Assembly: GCA_003023165.1 (NCBI GenBank) | Contig: PXSD01000064.1 | Coordinates: 1 to 6,095 of the forward strand | Length of the DNA: 6,095 nucleotides | Reading direction: 5' to 3' | From: Halobacteriales archaeon QS_9_67_15 | Lineage (GTDB): Archaea; Halobacteriota; Halobacteria; Halobacteriales; Haloarculaceae | Shown here: one piece after another, positions 1 through 5,723 of the stretch | Layout: every line of letters begins with the position of its first letter | How positions within the stretch are numbered: the stretch's first letter is position 1 | Translations under genes and position numbers: made by a program | Notes under the pieces: generated by a model | Seen by the model: only the letters and a program-made list of their open reading frames with translations | What the model was told of the DNA's origin: nothing | The model's database searches: none

Positions 1-890
1 AGGTGCCGATGACGGGGTGGCCGACCGACCGCGTCTACACCACCTTCTTCGACGCCGTCGACTACCACGAGCGCGTCGTCGTCATCATGCTCGACGAGAT
101 CGACAAGCTCGTCGAGAAGAGCGGCGACGACACGCTCTACAATCTCTCGCGGATGAACTCGGAGCTCGAACACTCCCGCGTCTCGATCATGGGCATCTCG
201 AACGACCTGAAGTTCACCGACTTCCTCGACCCCCGCGTCAAGTCGAGCCTCGGCGAGGAGGAGATCGTCTTCCCGCCGTACGACGCGAACCAACTCCGGG
301 ACATCCTCGAACACCGCGCCGAGGTGGCGTTCGAGGGCGAGGCGCTCACCGACGACGTAATCCCGCTGTGTGCCGCCTTCGCCGCACAGGAACACGGCGA
401 CGCCCGCCGCGCGCTCGACCTGCTCAGGACCGCTGGCGAACTCGCAGAACGCGACCAGACAGACTTCGTCAACGAGGACCACGTCCGGAAGGCCCAGGAG
501 AAGATCGAGCTCGACCGCGTGGTCGAGGTGGTCCGCACCCTCCCGACGCAGTCAAAGCTCGTCCTCTTCGCGATCATCATGCTCGAGAAGAACGGCGTCC
601 ACAACATCAACACGGGCGAGGTCTACAACGTCTACCAGCGGCTCTGCGAGGAGATCGACGTCGACATGCTCACCCAGCGGCGCGTCACCGACCTCATCTC
701 CGAACTCGACATGCTCGGCATCGTCAACGCCGTCGTCGTGAGCAAGGGCCGATACGGCCGCACGAAGGAGATCAGCCTCTCGGTCCCCATCGACGAGACC
801 GAGGCCGTCCTCCTGTCGGACTCGCGACTCTCCGACATCGAAGACACCCAGCCGTTCGTCCAGACGCGGTTCGACAACGACAACAGCTGA
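1..890 (+). CDS. orc1: Orc1/Cdc6 replication initiator, C-terminal part (5' end outside window)
   Basis: This AAA+ initiator binds origin recognition boxes and helps load the MCM helicase. Only the C-terminal 295 residues are present. The frame is open to the left edge, and the GTG at 3 is an internal valine codon, not a start. Counting that valine as residue 1, the Walker B motif is VVVIMLDEIDKL (25-36), sensor 1 is GISND (64-68), and sensor 2 is GDARRALDLLR (132-142), with its arginines after HGDA. A winged-helix DNA-binding domain follows from about 170 to 260, with a likely recognition helix around RRVTDLISELDMLG and a wing at GRYGRTKEI. The Walker A region must lie to the left. The protein ends in an acidic tail and TGA at 888-890. 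It faces sec11 convergently. Family assignment is secure. That it is the initiator of the main chromosomal origin is inferred from its neighbours (sec11, DP1). Confidence 0.95.
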   Translation, partial: VPMTGWPTDRVYTTFFDAVDYHERVVVIMLDEIDKLVEKSGDDTLYNLSRMNSELEHSRVSIMGISNDLKFTDFLDPRVKSSLGEEEIVFPPYDANQLRDILEHRAEVAFEGEALTDDVIPLCAAFAAQEHGDARRALDLLRTAGELAERDQTDFVNEDHVRKAQEKIELDRVVEVVRTLPTQSKLVLFAIIMLEKNGVHNINTGEVYNVYQRLCEEIDVDMLTQRRVTDLISELDMLGIVNAVVVSKGRYGRTKEISLSVPIDETEAVLLSDSRLSDIEDTQPFVQTRFDNDNS

Positions 891-900
891 ACCCGGTTTT
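891..900 (+). terminator. Possible T-run terminator after orc1
   Basis: Directly after the orc1 stop codon the sequence is acccggtttt, ending in four T residues at 897-900. Short U-runs are a common archaeal termination signal. Four T residues stand out in such GC-rich DNA, but the run is short, and no strong hairpin was found before it. Confidence 0.35.
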
Positions 901-1046
901 GCGGCCGGTCGCGCTTCCGAGATGCCGGTCCCGCCCGTCTCCGCCGCTCAGTCTCACCTTTCAGCGCCGATCACTCTCGCTTCTCACAGCCTGTCGATTC
1001 GAGTCGAACCGACGGCCCGAACGACACTCGGGCGTGTGTCACGACG

Positions 1047-1051
1047 AAAAA
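1047..1051 (-). terminator. T-run terminator for the signal peptidase gene
   Basis: Ten bases past the sec11 stop codon, the minus strand reads CCCTTTTTCGTCG, with five T residues. This is a reasonable archaeal U-run terminator for the leftward sec11 transcript. It lies in the 170-base convergent gap between orc1 and sec11. I saw no gene in that gap. Confidence 0.45.
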
Positions 1052-1060
1052 GGGACCGTT

Positions 1061-2032
1061 TCAGGTGCCGGCGGCGGTCGCGTTGCCGGGCGAGGCTCGG
1101 ACGGAGCCGAAGCACCCGTCGGACCGCAGGCGGATACAGCCGAGCTTCGGGACGCGGACCTGTGCGGTGCCGACGACCCAGGCGGACTTGACCGGCTCGC
1201 TCAGTCCCTGGACCTGGTCGTACACGCCGTTCGCGTCACCCTTGGTGATGAAGCCGGCGTGGGGTGCGGGACAGTTCGAGAGCGCGTCGCAGTCGTCGGC
1301 GTTGCCCAGCGACTGTCGGTCGGCCCTGTCGTACCAGTTCTCGTCCTCCTCGACGTAGAACATCGCCCGGTGGATTATCGGTGTCCGGTCCGACCGCCCG
1401 TCGGGTTCGTAGACGATCACGTCGCCCGTCAGCTCGAACTTCCGGTAGTCGGCCGCCTCGCCGGACTGTGCGGTGACGACGCCGGTCCCGGCGACCGCGC
1501 CGTCGCCGGGGAACCGCGTCTCCTCCATGACGAAGACGAGGTCACCCGTCTGCATGTGCGGAGTCATGCTCGGACTCTCGACGGCGACCATCGGCGGCCA
1601 GACGCCGCTGACCGCGAACAGCAACGCCCCCACCAACAGGACCGCGAGTGCGCTGCTCACCACGTCGAAGACGAACGTCCGGAGCGGAGCACTCTCGTCT
1701 CGGGACGCCTCCCCGCCTCCCCGTGCAGTCGGCCGGTCGACGGCGCCGGCCCCGTTCGTCGTGACGTGCCCGCTCGTGGGGTCGACCGTCGAAGTGCCAT
1801 CCTCCTCGCCGAGACCGGTCGACTCACCGTCGCGCCCGGCGTCGAGCTCCGGGTCGTGGCCGCCGACTGCCGGGTCCCCGCTCCCGTCGTCCGTGTCCGG
1901 GTCGTCGGTTCGGTTCGGGCTACGGGTCGTGTGCTCACCGGGACCGTCAGTCTCGGCGGACTCGTCGTCGGGCGACGACCGCTCGTCCTCCGGGTCGTCG
2001 GAGGGCGAGTCGCCGTCGCGGGGCGGACTCAT
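1061..2032 (-). CDS. sec11: Archaeal signal peptidase I (Sec11 type) with acidic N-terminal tail
   Basis: A membrane protease that removes Sec signal peptides on the outer face of the membrane. From the ATG at 2032 it has 323 residues. Residues 1-115 are an acidic, Gly/Ser/Asp-rich, probably disordered cytoplasmic tail. One membrane helix follows at about 119-143. The catalytic serine lies in ESPSMTPHM (S155). A histidine, PIIHRAM (H221), replaces the lysine of bacterial enzymes. TKGDANGVYD supplies D266 and D272, spaced as in eukaryotic and archaeal Sec11. Four cysteines (248, 254, 299, 307) sit in the extracellular part. I chose this start because the sequence begins MSPPRDGDSP and a TATA-like element lies about 28 bases upstream. 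The same frame extends to an ATG at 2116, but that would overlap the divergent DP1 promoter. The gene is divergent from DP1 and convergent with orc1. The catalytic assignment is firm; the tail's role is unknown. Confidence 0.93.
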   Translation of the reverse strand: MSPPRDGDSPSDDPEDERSSPDDESAETDGPGEHTTRSPNRTDDPDTDDGSGDPAVGGHDPELDAGRDGESTGLGEEDGTSTVDPTSGHVTTNGAGAVDRPTARGGGEASRDESAPLRTFVFDVVSSALAVLLVGALLFAVSGVWPPMVAVESPSMTPHMQTGDLVFVMEETRFPGDGAVAGTGVVTAQSGEAADYRKFELTGDVIVYEPDGRSDRTPIIHRAMFYVEEDENWYDRADRQSLGNADDCDALSNCPAPHAGFITKGDANGVYDQVQGLSEPVKSAWVVGTAQVRVPKLGCIRLRSDGCFGSVRASPGNATAAGT

Positions 2033-2056
2033 TGCCAGTGCGTTAGTCCAGTGGCC

Positions 2057-2066
2057 GTTTGAATGT
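2057..2066 (-). promoter_or_regulatory. TATA-like element for sec11
   Basis: Minus strand ACATTCAAAC is an AT-rich patch in GC-rich DNA. It is centred about 28 bases upstream of the chosen ATG at 2032. That spacing would put transcription start at or next to the start codon, giving a leaderless or nearly leaderless message, as is common in haloarchaea. Evidence is position and composition only. Confidence 0.4.
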
Positions 2067-2095
2067 TCTGTCCCGGACCCGCCCGCCGGGTTCGC

Positions 2096-2105
2096 TACGC
2101 TTTTG
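2096..2105 (+). promoter_or_regulatory. TATA-like element for the DP1 gene
   Basis: TACGCTTTTG is centred about 27 bases before the GTG at 2129, which fits a leaderless transcript. It supports the GTG over the in-frame ATG at 2063, which lies upstream of this element. It shares the 96-base divergent gap (2033-2128) with the sec11 promoter, so the two genes may be co-regulated. Confidence 0.4.
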
Positions 2106-2128
2106 CGCGCCGCCACCGATCACCGACT

Positions 2129-3787
2129 GTGCCGCTCGAGACGCCGGTCCACGTCGCCAACGAACTCGCCAGACGCGGGTACAACGCCGAACCCGAGGCG
2201 GTCACGCTCCTCGCGTCCGCCCCGGACCCCGGCGTCGCCCTCGAACGGACACTCGAAACGGTCCCCGACGACGTCGTCAAACTCACCGCCGACCACGTCA
2301 AGTCGGCGGTGGAGACCCGCTCCCGGTCCGGCGATCCGCCCGGACAGACCGACCCGGACGGAACCGCCGACTCAGCGGACACGCGACCCGGCAGAGACCC
2401 CTCCGTTTCGACTGGAACGAGCGCCGGAAAATCGGGAAACGGCGCGGAGGACGCTCCAGTCGAAACGGAGGGGGTCGGTGGCGAGTCCGCCACCGCAGCG
2501 GACGACACGAGCGGGTCAACCGCCGGCTCGGTCGGGGGAGCGTCGGGTGGCGAACCCGAACGCGGGCGGACGCCGGCGGACCCCGACGAGCAGTCGGTCG
2601 CGGTCGAGGGCGACTTCAACAGCACGGGGACCGGCGAGTACAGCGACTTCGTCTCCGTGTTTCGCGACCGCTACGAGAAGCTCTCCTCGCAGTTGCGCGG
2701 GCGCGTCAACCACCGGCCGACCGACGCCATCGAGTCGATGCCGGGCGGGAGCGAGGCCGCGATGGTTGGGATGGTCTCGGACATCCGTTCGACCGCTAAC
2801 GGCCACTGGCTGGTCGAACTCGAAGACACGAACGGGACGTTTCCGTGTCTCGTGATGAAAGACCGCGACATCGCGGAGCTGGTCGACGAACTCATGCTGG
2901 ACGAGGGGGTCGCGGTCGACGGGACGCTCGCCGACGACGGCGCCATTCTTTTCGTCGACTCCATGTACTTCCCGGAGGTCCCGCGGACCTACGAGCCCTC
3001 GACGGCGGACCGCGAGGTCGAGGCGGCGCTCATCAGCGACGTCCACGTCGGCAGCCGGGAGTTCGAGGCCGACGCCTGGCACCGCTTCACCGACTGGCTC
3101 CACACCGCAGACGCCGACAGCGTCGAGTACCTCCTCATCGCCGGCGACATGGTCGAAGGGGTCGGCGTCTACCCCGGCCAGGACGAGGAACTGGACATCG
3201 TCGACATCTACGAGCAGTACGAGCGCTTCAGCGAGTACCTCAAAGAGGTGCCGGGAGACGTGGAGATCGTCATGATCCCGGGCAACCACGACGCCGTCCG
3301 CCTCGCCGAACCCCAGCCCGCCTTCGACGAGGAACTCCGGGACATCATGAGCGCTCACGACGCTCGCATCTCCGGCAACCCCTCGACCGTCACCGTCGAG
3401 GGTGTCGACGTGCTGATGTACCACGGCGTCTCCATAGACGAGGTCATCGCGGAGCTCCCCGACGACAAGGCCTCCTACGAGGAGCCGCACAAACCGATGT
3501 ACCAGCTCCTGAAGAAGCGCCACGTCGCGCCGCAGTTCGGCGGGCAGACGCGCCTCGCACCCGAGGAGGAGGACTACCTCGTCATGGAGTCGGTGCCCGA
3601 CGTCTTCCACTCCGGCCACGTTCACAAACTGGGCTACGGCAAGTACCACGACGTCCTGACGATCAACTCGGGCTGCTGGCAGGCCCAGACCGACTTCCAG
3701 AAGAGCGTCAACATCGACCCGGACGTGGCGTTCGCGCCCATCGTCTCGCTCGACACGCTCGACCTGCGTATTCACGACTTCGAGTGA
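2129..3787 (+). CDS. polD1: DNA polymerase D (Pol II) small subunit DP1, exonuclease
   Basis: DP1 is the proofreading 3'-5' exonuclease subunit of archaeal replicative polymerase D and partners with DP2, which is not in the window. From the GTG at 2129 it has 552 residues. Residues 1-62 form a helical N-terminal domain beginning PLETPVHVANELARRGYNAE. Residues about 65-165 are a Gly/Ser/Asp-rich disordered linker. An OB-fold-like region lies at about 208-283. The calcineurin-like Mre11-type phosphoesterase domain is intact: ISDVHVGS (D304, H306), IAGDMVEG (D340), IPGNHD (386-388), MYHGVS (H432) and SGHVHK (H497, H499). All metal ligands are present, so the nuclease should be active. The GTG start is preferred because the upstream 22 codons are not acidic and overlap a likely promoter. 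The linker codons contain a perfect inverted repeat resembling two origin recognition boxes. Product assignment is secure; the start is likely but unproven. Confidence 0.95.
   Translation: MPLETPVHVANELARRGYNAEPEAVTLLASAPDPGVALERTLETVPDDVVKLTADHVKSAVETRSRSGDPPGQTDPDGTADSADTRPGRDPSVSTGTSAGKSGNGAEDAPVETEGVGGESATAADDTSGSTAGSVGGASGGEPERGRTPADPDEQSVAVEGDFNSTGTGEYSDFVSVFRDRYEKLSSQLRGRVNHRPTDAIESMPGGSEAAMVGMVSDIRSTANGHWLVELEDTNGTFPCLVMKDRDIAELVDELMLDEGVAVDGTLADDGAILFVDSMYFPEVPRTYEPSTADREVEAALISDVHVGSREFEADAWHRFTDWLHTADADSVEYLLIAGDMVEGVGVYPGQDEELDIVDIYEQYERFSEYLKEVPGDVEIVMIPGNHDAVRLAEPQPAFDEELRDIMSAHDARISGNPSTVTVEGVDVLMYHGVSIDEVIAELPDDKASYEEPHKPMYQLLKKRHVAPQFGGQTRLAPEEEDYLVMESVPDVFHSGHVHKLGYGKYHDVLTINSGCWQAQTDFQKSVNIDPDVAFAPIVSLDTLDLRIHDFE
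2398..2473. repeat. Perfect 19-bp inverted repeat resembling a pair of ORB elements
   Basis: The right arm at 2455-2473 is TCCAGTCGAAACGGAGGGG. The left arm at 2398-2416 is its exact reverse complement. The spacer is 38 bases. Each arm matches the archaeal ORB plan as I remember it: a short dyad of the form TTCCAGTGGAAAC followed by a G run. The G runs point outward. A weaker partial copy, GGGAAACGG, lies in the spacer at 2434-2442. The arms encode residues about 90-96 and 109-115 of the DP1 disordered linker. There is no AT-rich unwinding segment between or beside the arms, which argues for an Orc1/Cdc6 binding or titration site rather than an independent origin. Binding is inferred, not shown. 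Confidence 0.7.
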
Positions 3788-3825
3788 CGTTTCGGCGACG
3801 GTCTCGACGTTCGCTGTTCACCTTC

Positions 3826-4125
3826 TCACCCGCCCAGCAGCGGGACCTCGTCGCCGGCGACGACAAGGACGACCCCGACCACCACCGCGACCGGGTAGGC
3901 CGGGTGGGCCGCGCCGAACTCGACGAGCGCGGTGAGGATACCCGCGTCGGCGGCGTAGGCGGTCGTCTGTGTGGCGGACTCTGTCCCGACGGACAGGCCG
4001 TGCTCGGTGGTGACGCTCATCGCAGCGATCCCGGCCGAGAGACAGGTCGTGAGAGCGCCGAGAACGCGGAGCGTCTGCGCGCTCGCGGCCGCGACCAGTC
4101 GTGCTCCGATGCCTGATTGGCTCAT
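3826..4125 (-). CDS. Small two-helix membrane protein, function unknown
   Basis: This gene encodes 99 residues from the ATG at 4125 (MSQSGIGARL). I do not recognise the family. Two hydrophobic stretches could span the membrane: about 20-38 (LGALTTCLSAGIAAMSV) and about 73-92 (AHPAYPVAVVVGVVLVVAGD). A Thr/Ser-rich loop with few charges lies between them, so this looks like a helical hairpin protein. It ends EVPLLGG with TGA at 3826-3828, only 38 bases from the convergent DP1 stop. Support for it being real comes from a TATA-like element about 30 bases upstream of the ATG, from hydrophobic segments of the right length, and from filling an otherwise empty 530-base gap. No catalytic or metal-binding motif is visible. 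The short length leaves some doubt. Confidence 0.65.
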   Translation of the reverse strand: MSQSGIGARLVAAASAQTLRVLGALTTCLSAGIAAMSVTTEHGLSVGTESATQTTAYAADAGILTALVEFGAAHPAYPVAVVVGVVLVVAGDEVPLLGG

Positions 4126-4150
4126 TACCAGATACGTACGCTCCCCAGCG

Positions 4151-4159
4151 ACTTATATG
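4151..4159 (-). promoter_or_regulatory. TATA box for the small membrane protein gene
   Basis: Minus strand CATATAAGT is the best TATA-like match in the window. Its centre lies about 30 bases upstream of the ATG at 4125, suiting a leaderless message. On the plus strand the same bases read ACTTATATG, similar to ACTTATGTG before metY, so it might also act rightward. Confidence 0.55.
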
Positions 4160-4162
4160 CGT

Positions 4163-4195
4163 GTCAGACGAGGACGGAGAGCCCTCCTCGCTGAC
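4163..4195. repeat. Intergenic inverted repeat (11-bp stem, one bulge)
   Basis: GTCAG-a-CGAGGA (4163-4174) pairs with TCCTCGCTGAC (4185-4195) around a 10-base loop. The stem has 11 base pairs and a single bulged A. It lies in the 193-base divergent gap between the small membrane gene and metY, next to the TATA box. It could be an operator or a transcript hairpin. In DNA this GC-rich some hairpins arise by chance. Confidence 0.35.
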
Positions 4196-4255
4196 GACCG
4201 GGACTTCAGCGGAGGCGCAAACCGGCTCGGGCCGGGTGGAAATCCTAATCCTCGA

Positions 4256-4278
4256 CAGCGGGCGGGTTTGGCCCGCTG
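4256..4278. promoter_or_regulatory. Perfect 8-bp inverted repeat just upstream of the metY TATA element
   Basis: CAGCGGGC (4256-4263) and GCCCGCTG (4271-4278) form a perfect dyad with a 7-base centre, GGGTTTG. It ends seven bases before the likely metY TATA element. This is where an archaeal repressor or activator could compete with or aid TBP/TFB binding. A regulator site for sulfur or methionine supply is possible but only inferred from position. Confidence 0.4.
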
Positions 4279-4282
4279 AGGG

Positions 4283-4291
4283 GGACTTATG
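4283..4291 (+). promoter_or_regulatory. TATA-like element for metY
   Basis: GGACTTATG is centred roughly 30-32 bases before the ATG at 4319, giving a very short or absent leader. This favours the ATG at 4319 over the in-frame ATG at 4289, which overlaps the element itself. Confidence 0.45.
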
Positions 4292-4318
4292 TGCTCGGAG
4301 TCTCTCGGTAGAAACGAT

Positions 4319-5611
4319 ATGTCCGAGGACTGGGATCCGGCCACCGAGGCACTGCACGTTGGACAGGAAGAGCCAGACGCCGCCACCGGCGCGCGCGCGC
4401 CGCCGCTCTACCAGACGACGTCGTACGTCTTCGAGGACGCCGACGACGCCGCCGCGCAGTTCGCACTCGAGAAGCCGGGTCATATCTACTCGCGACTGAT
4501 GAACCCGACCAACGCCGTGCTCGAGGAACGCCTCGCGGCGCTCGAGAACGGCGCCGCGGCGGTCGCCACGTCCTCGGGGATGGCCGCGCTCAACCTCGCG
4601 ACGTTCATGCTCGCGGACGTGGGCGACAACGTCGTCACCGCGTCGTCGCTGTACGGCGGCACCTACACCTACTACACCCACACCGCGCCGCGGATGGGCG
4701 TCGAGGCGCGCTTCGTCGACACCCTCGACTACGAGGCTTACGAGGAAGCGATCGACGAGGACACCGCCTACGTCCACTTCGAGACGATCGGCAACCCCGC
4801 GCTCGTCACGCCGGACATCGAGCGCATCGCCGACATCGCTCACGACCACGGCGTCCCGCTGTTCGTCGACAACACTTTCGCGACGCCGCATCTCTGCCAG
4901 CCGCTCGACCACGGCGCGGACCTCGTCTGGAACTCGACGACCAAGTGGGTCCACGGCCACGGCACGACCGTCGGCGGCATCCTCGTCGACGGCGGTTCGT
5001 TCCCGTGGGAGGAGTACGCGGAGACGTTCCCCGAGGTCGCCGAGCCGAACCCGGCCTACCACGGCGTCAACTTCCGCGAGCGGTTCGGCGACGCCGCGTT
5101 CACCTACGCCGCGGTCGCCCGCGGCCTGCGCGACCTGGGTAATCAGCAGTCGCCGTTCGACTCGTGGACAACGTTGCAGGGGCTGGAGTCGCTCCCGATG
5201 CGGATGGACCGCCACTGCGAGAACGCGCAGGCGGTCGCCGAACACCTCGCCGACCACCCCGAGGTCTCCTGGGTTACCTATCCCGGCCTCGAGTCCCACG
5301 AGACCCACGGCGAGGCCAGCGAGTACCTCGACGGCGGGTACGGCGGCATGATCACGTTCGGGCTGGAGCAGGGCTACGAGGCGGCCAGAACGACCGTCGA
5401 GTCGACGGAGATCGCCTCGCTGCTCGCCAACGTCGGCGACGCGAAGACCCTCAACATCCATCCCGCCAGCACGACCCACCAGCAGCTGAGCGACGAGCAG
5501 AAGGCGGCCGCGGGCGTCACCGACGACATGGTCCGCCTCTCGGTCGGGCTGGAATCCGTCGACGACATCGTCGCCGACCTGGACCAGGCCATCGACCGGG
5601 CGACGAACTGA
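4319..5611 (+). CDS. metY: O-acetylhomoserine sulfhydrylase (aminocarboxypropyltransferase), PLP enzyme
   Basis: This cytoplasmic enzyme of the Cys/Met-metabolism PLP family makes homocysteine from O-acetylhomoserine and sulfide, the direct sulfhydrylation route to methionine. From the ATG at 4319 it has 430 residues, normal for MetY and longer than cystathionine gamma-synthase or lyase (about 380-400). Key residues are visible: YSRLMNPT (Y57, R59, reaching the neighbouring subunit's phosphate), SSGMAA (85-90), SLYGGTY (Y112 stacking on the cofactor), HFETIGNP (153-160), FVDNTFATP (D184, pyridine nitrogen), NSTTKWVHGHG with the Schiff-base lysine K209, and VRLSVGLE (R406, substrate carboxylate). 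The extra segment at about 225-255 (FPWEEYAETFPEV to YHGVNF) is typical of the O-acetylhomoserine branch. The ten upstream in-frame codons from 4289 overlap the promoter and were excluded. It is convergent with serB. An exact substrate preference, acetyl versus succinyl or phospho ester, cannot be read from the sequence. Confidence 0.92.
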   Translation: MSEDWDPATEALHVGQEEPDAATGARAPPLYQTTSYVFEDADDAAAQFALEKPGHIYSRLMNPTNAVLEERLAALENGAAAVATSSGMAALNLATFMLADVGDNVVTASSLYGGTYTYYTHTAPRMGVEARFVDTLDYEAYEEAIDEDTAYVHFETIGNPALVTPDIERIADIAHDHGVPLFVDNTFATPHLCQPLDHGADLVWNSTTKWVHGHGTTVGGILVDGGSFPWEEYAETFPEVAEPNPAYHGVNFRERFGDAAFTYAAVARGLRDLGNQQSPFDSWTTLQGLESLPMRMDRHCENAQAVAEHLADHPEVSWVTYPGLESHETHGEASEYLDGGYGGMITFGLEQGYEAARTTVESTEIASLLANVGDAKTLNIHPASTTHQQLSDEQKAAAGVTDDMVRLSVGLESVDDIVADLDQAIDRATN

Positions 5612-5688
5612 TACGGAGTATTGTCGCGATGTACCGGGACGCGCCGACCCCCAGGCGCTATCCGGACATAATCGACAATAATCCGTAT
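5611..5688. repeat. 78-base imperfect palindrome between metY and serB (terminator or MITE-like)
   Basis: ATACGGAGTATTGTCG (5611-5626) and CGACAATAATCCGTAT (5673-5688) are inverted with one mismatch in 16. Pairing continues inward in pieces: ATGT with ACAT, CCGG with CCGG, and GCGCC (5641-5645) with GGCGC (5654-5658) around an 8-base loop. The whole block could fold into one long hairpin. The outer arms are AT-rich, unlike the surroundings. The left arm starts on the last base of the metY stop codon. No target-site duplication is evident and there is no T run. It could serve as a bidirectional terminator for metY and serB, or be a small non-autonomous mobile element. Confidence 0.7.
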
Positions 5689-5723
5689 GAGTGGCGAGGC
5701 CCGTCGACTCACCGCTCGATCGC

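Noticed and set aside
991..1010. TTCGAGTCGAA in the orc1-sec11 gap as a tRNA T-arm or attachment site
   Set aside because: The flanking bases cannot form a T-stem on either strand and no tRNA body is present. It is a short palindrome of a kind common in GC-rich, TCGA-rich DNA.
17..2062. A 681-codon open frame on the plus strand crossing orc1 and sec11
   Set aside because: Very arginine- and proline-rich product with no domain. It is a GC-rich shadow of orc1 and the antisense of sec11.
2033..2128. Upstream alternative starts for sec11 (ATG at 2116) and DP1 (ATG at 2063)
   Set aside because: Using both would make the two divergent genes overlap and would put each TATA-like element inside the other gene. 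The added residues are not acidic.
2251..2267. ACTCGAAACGGTCCCC as a further ORB element
   Set aside because: It shares only the TCGAAACGG core, lacks the TCCA half and has C where the G run should be. It encodes part of the structured DP1 N-terminus (LETVP).
2398..2473. The inverted repeat as a transcription terminator or as an IS terminal repeat
   Set aside because: It lies in mid-gene with no T run, the DP1 frame reads straight through it, and the protein is full-length with all motifs. No transposase or target duplication is seen.
1473..2855. A 460-codon open frame on the plus strand crossing sec11 and DP1
   Set aside because: Ser/Arg/Pro-rich shadow that crosses two convincing genes and their divergent promoter gap.
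2516..3775. A 419-codon open frame on the minus strand opposite DP1
   Set aside because: Antisense to the intact nuclease domain of DP1. Its composition reflects reverse-complemented acidic codons.
4161..4318. A plus-strand reading from GTG at 4161 (VSDEDGEPSSLTTG) that looks like a haloarchaeal acidic N-terminus
   Set aside because: It runs out of frame into metY, has no promoter at suitable spacing, and soon loses protein-like composition. It may be a gene remnant, but I cannot support it.
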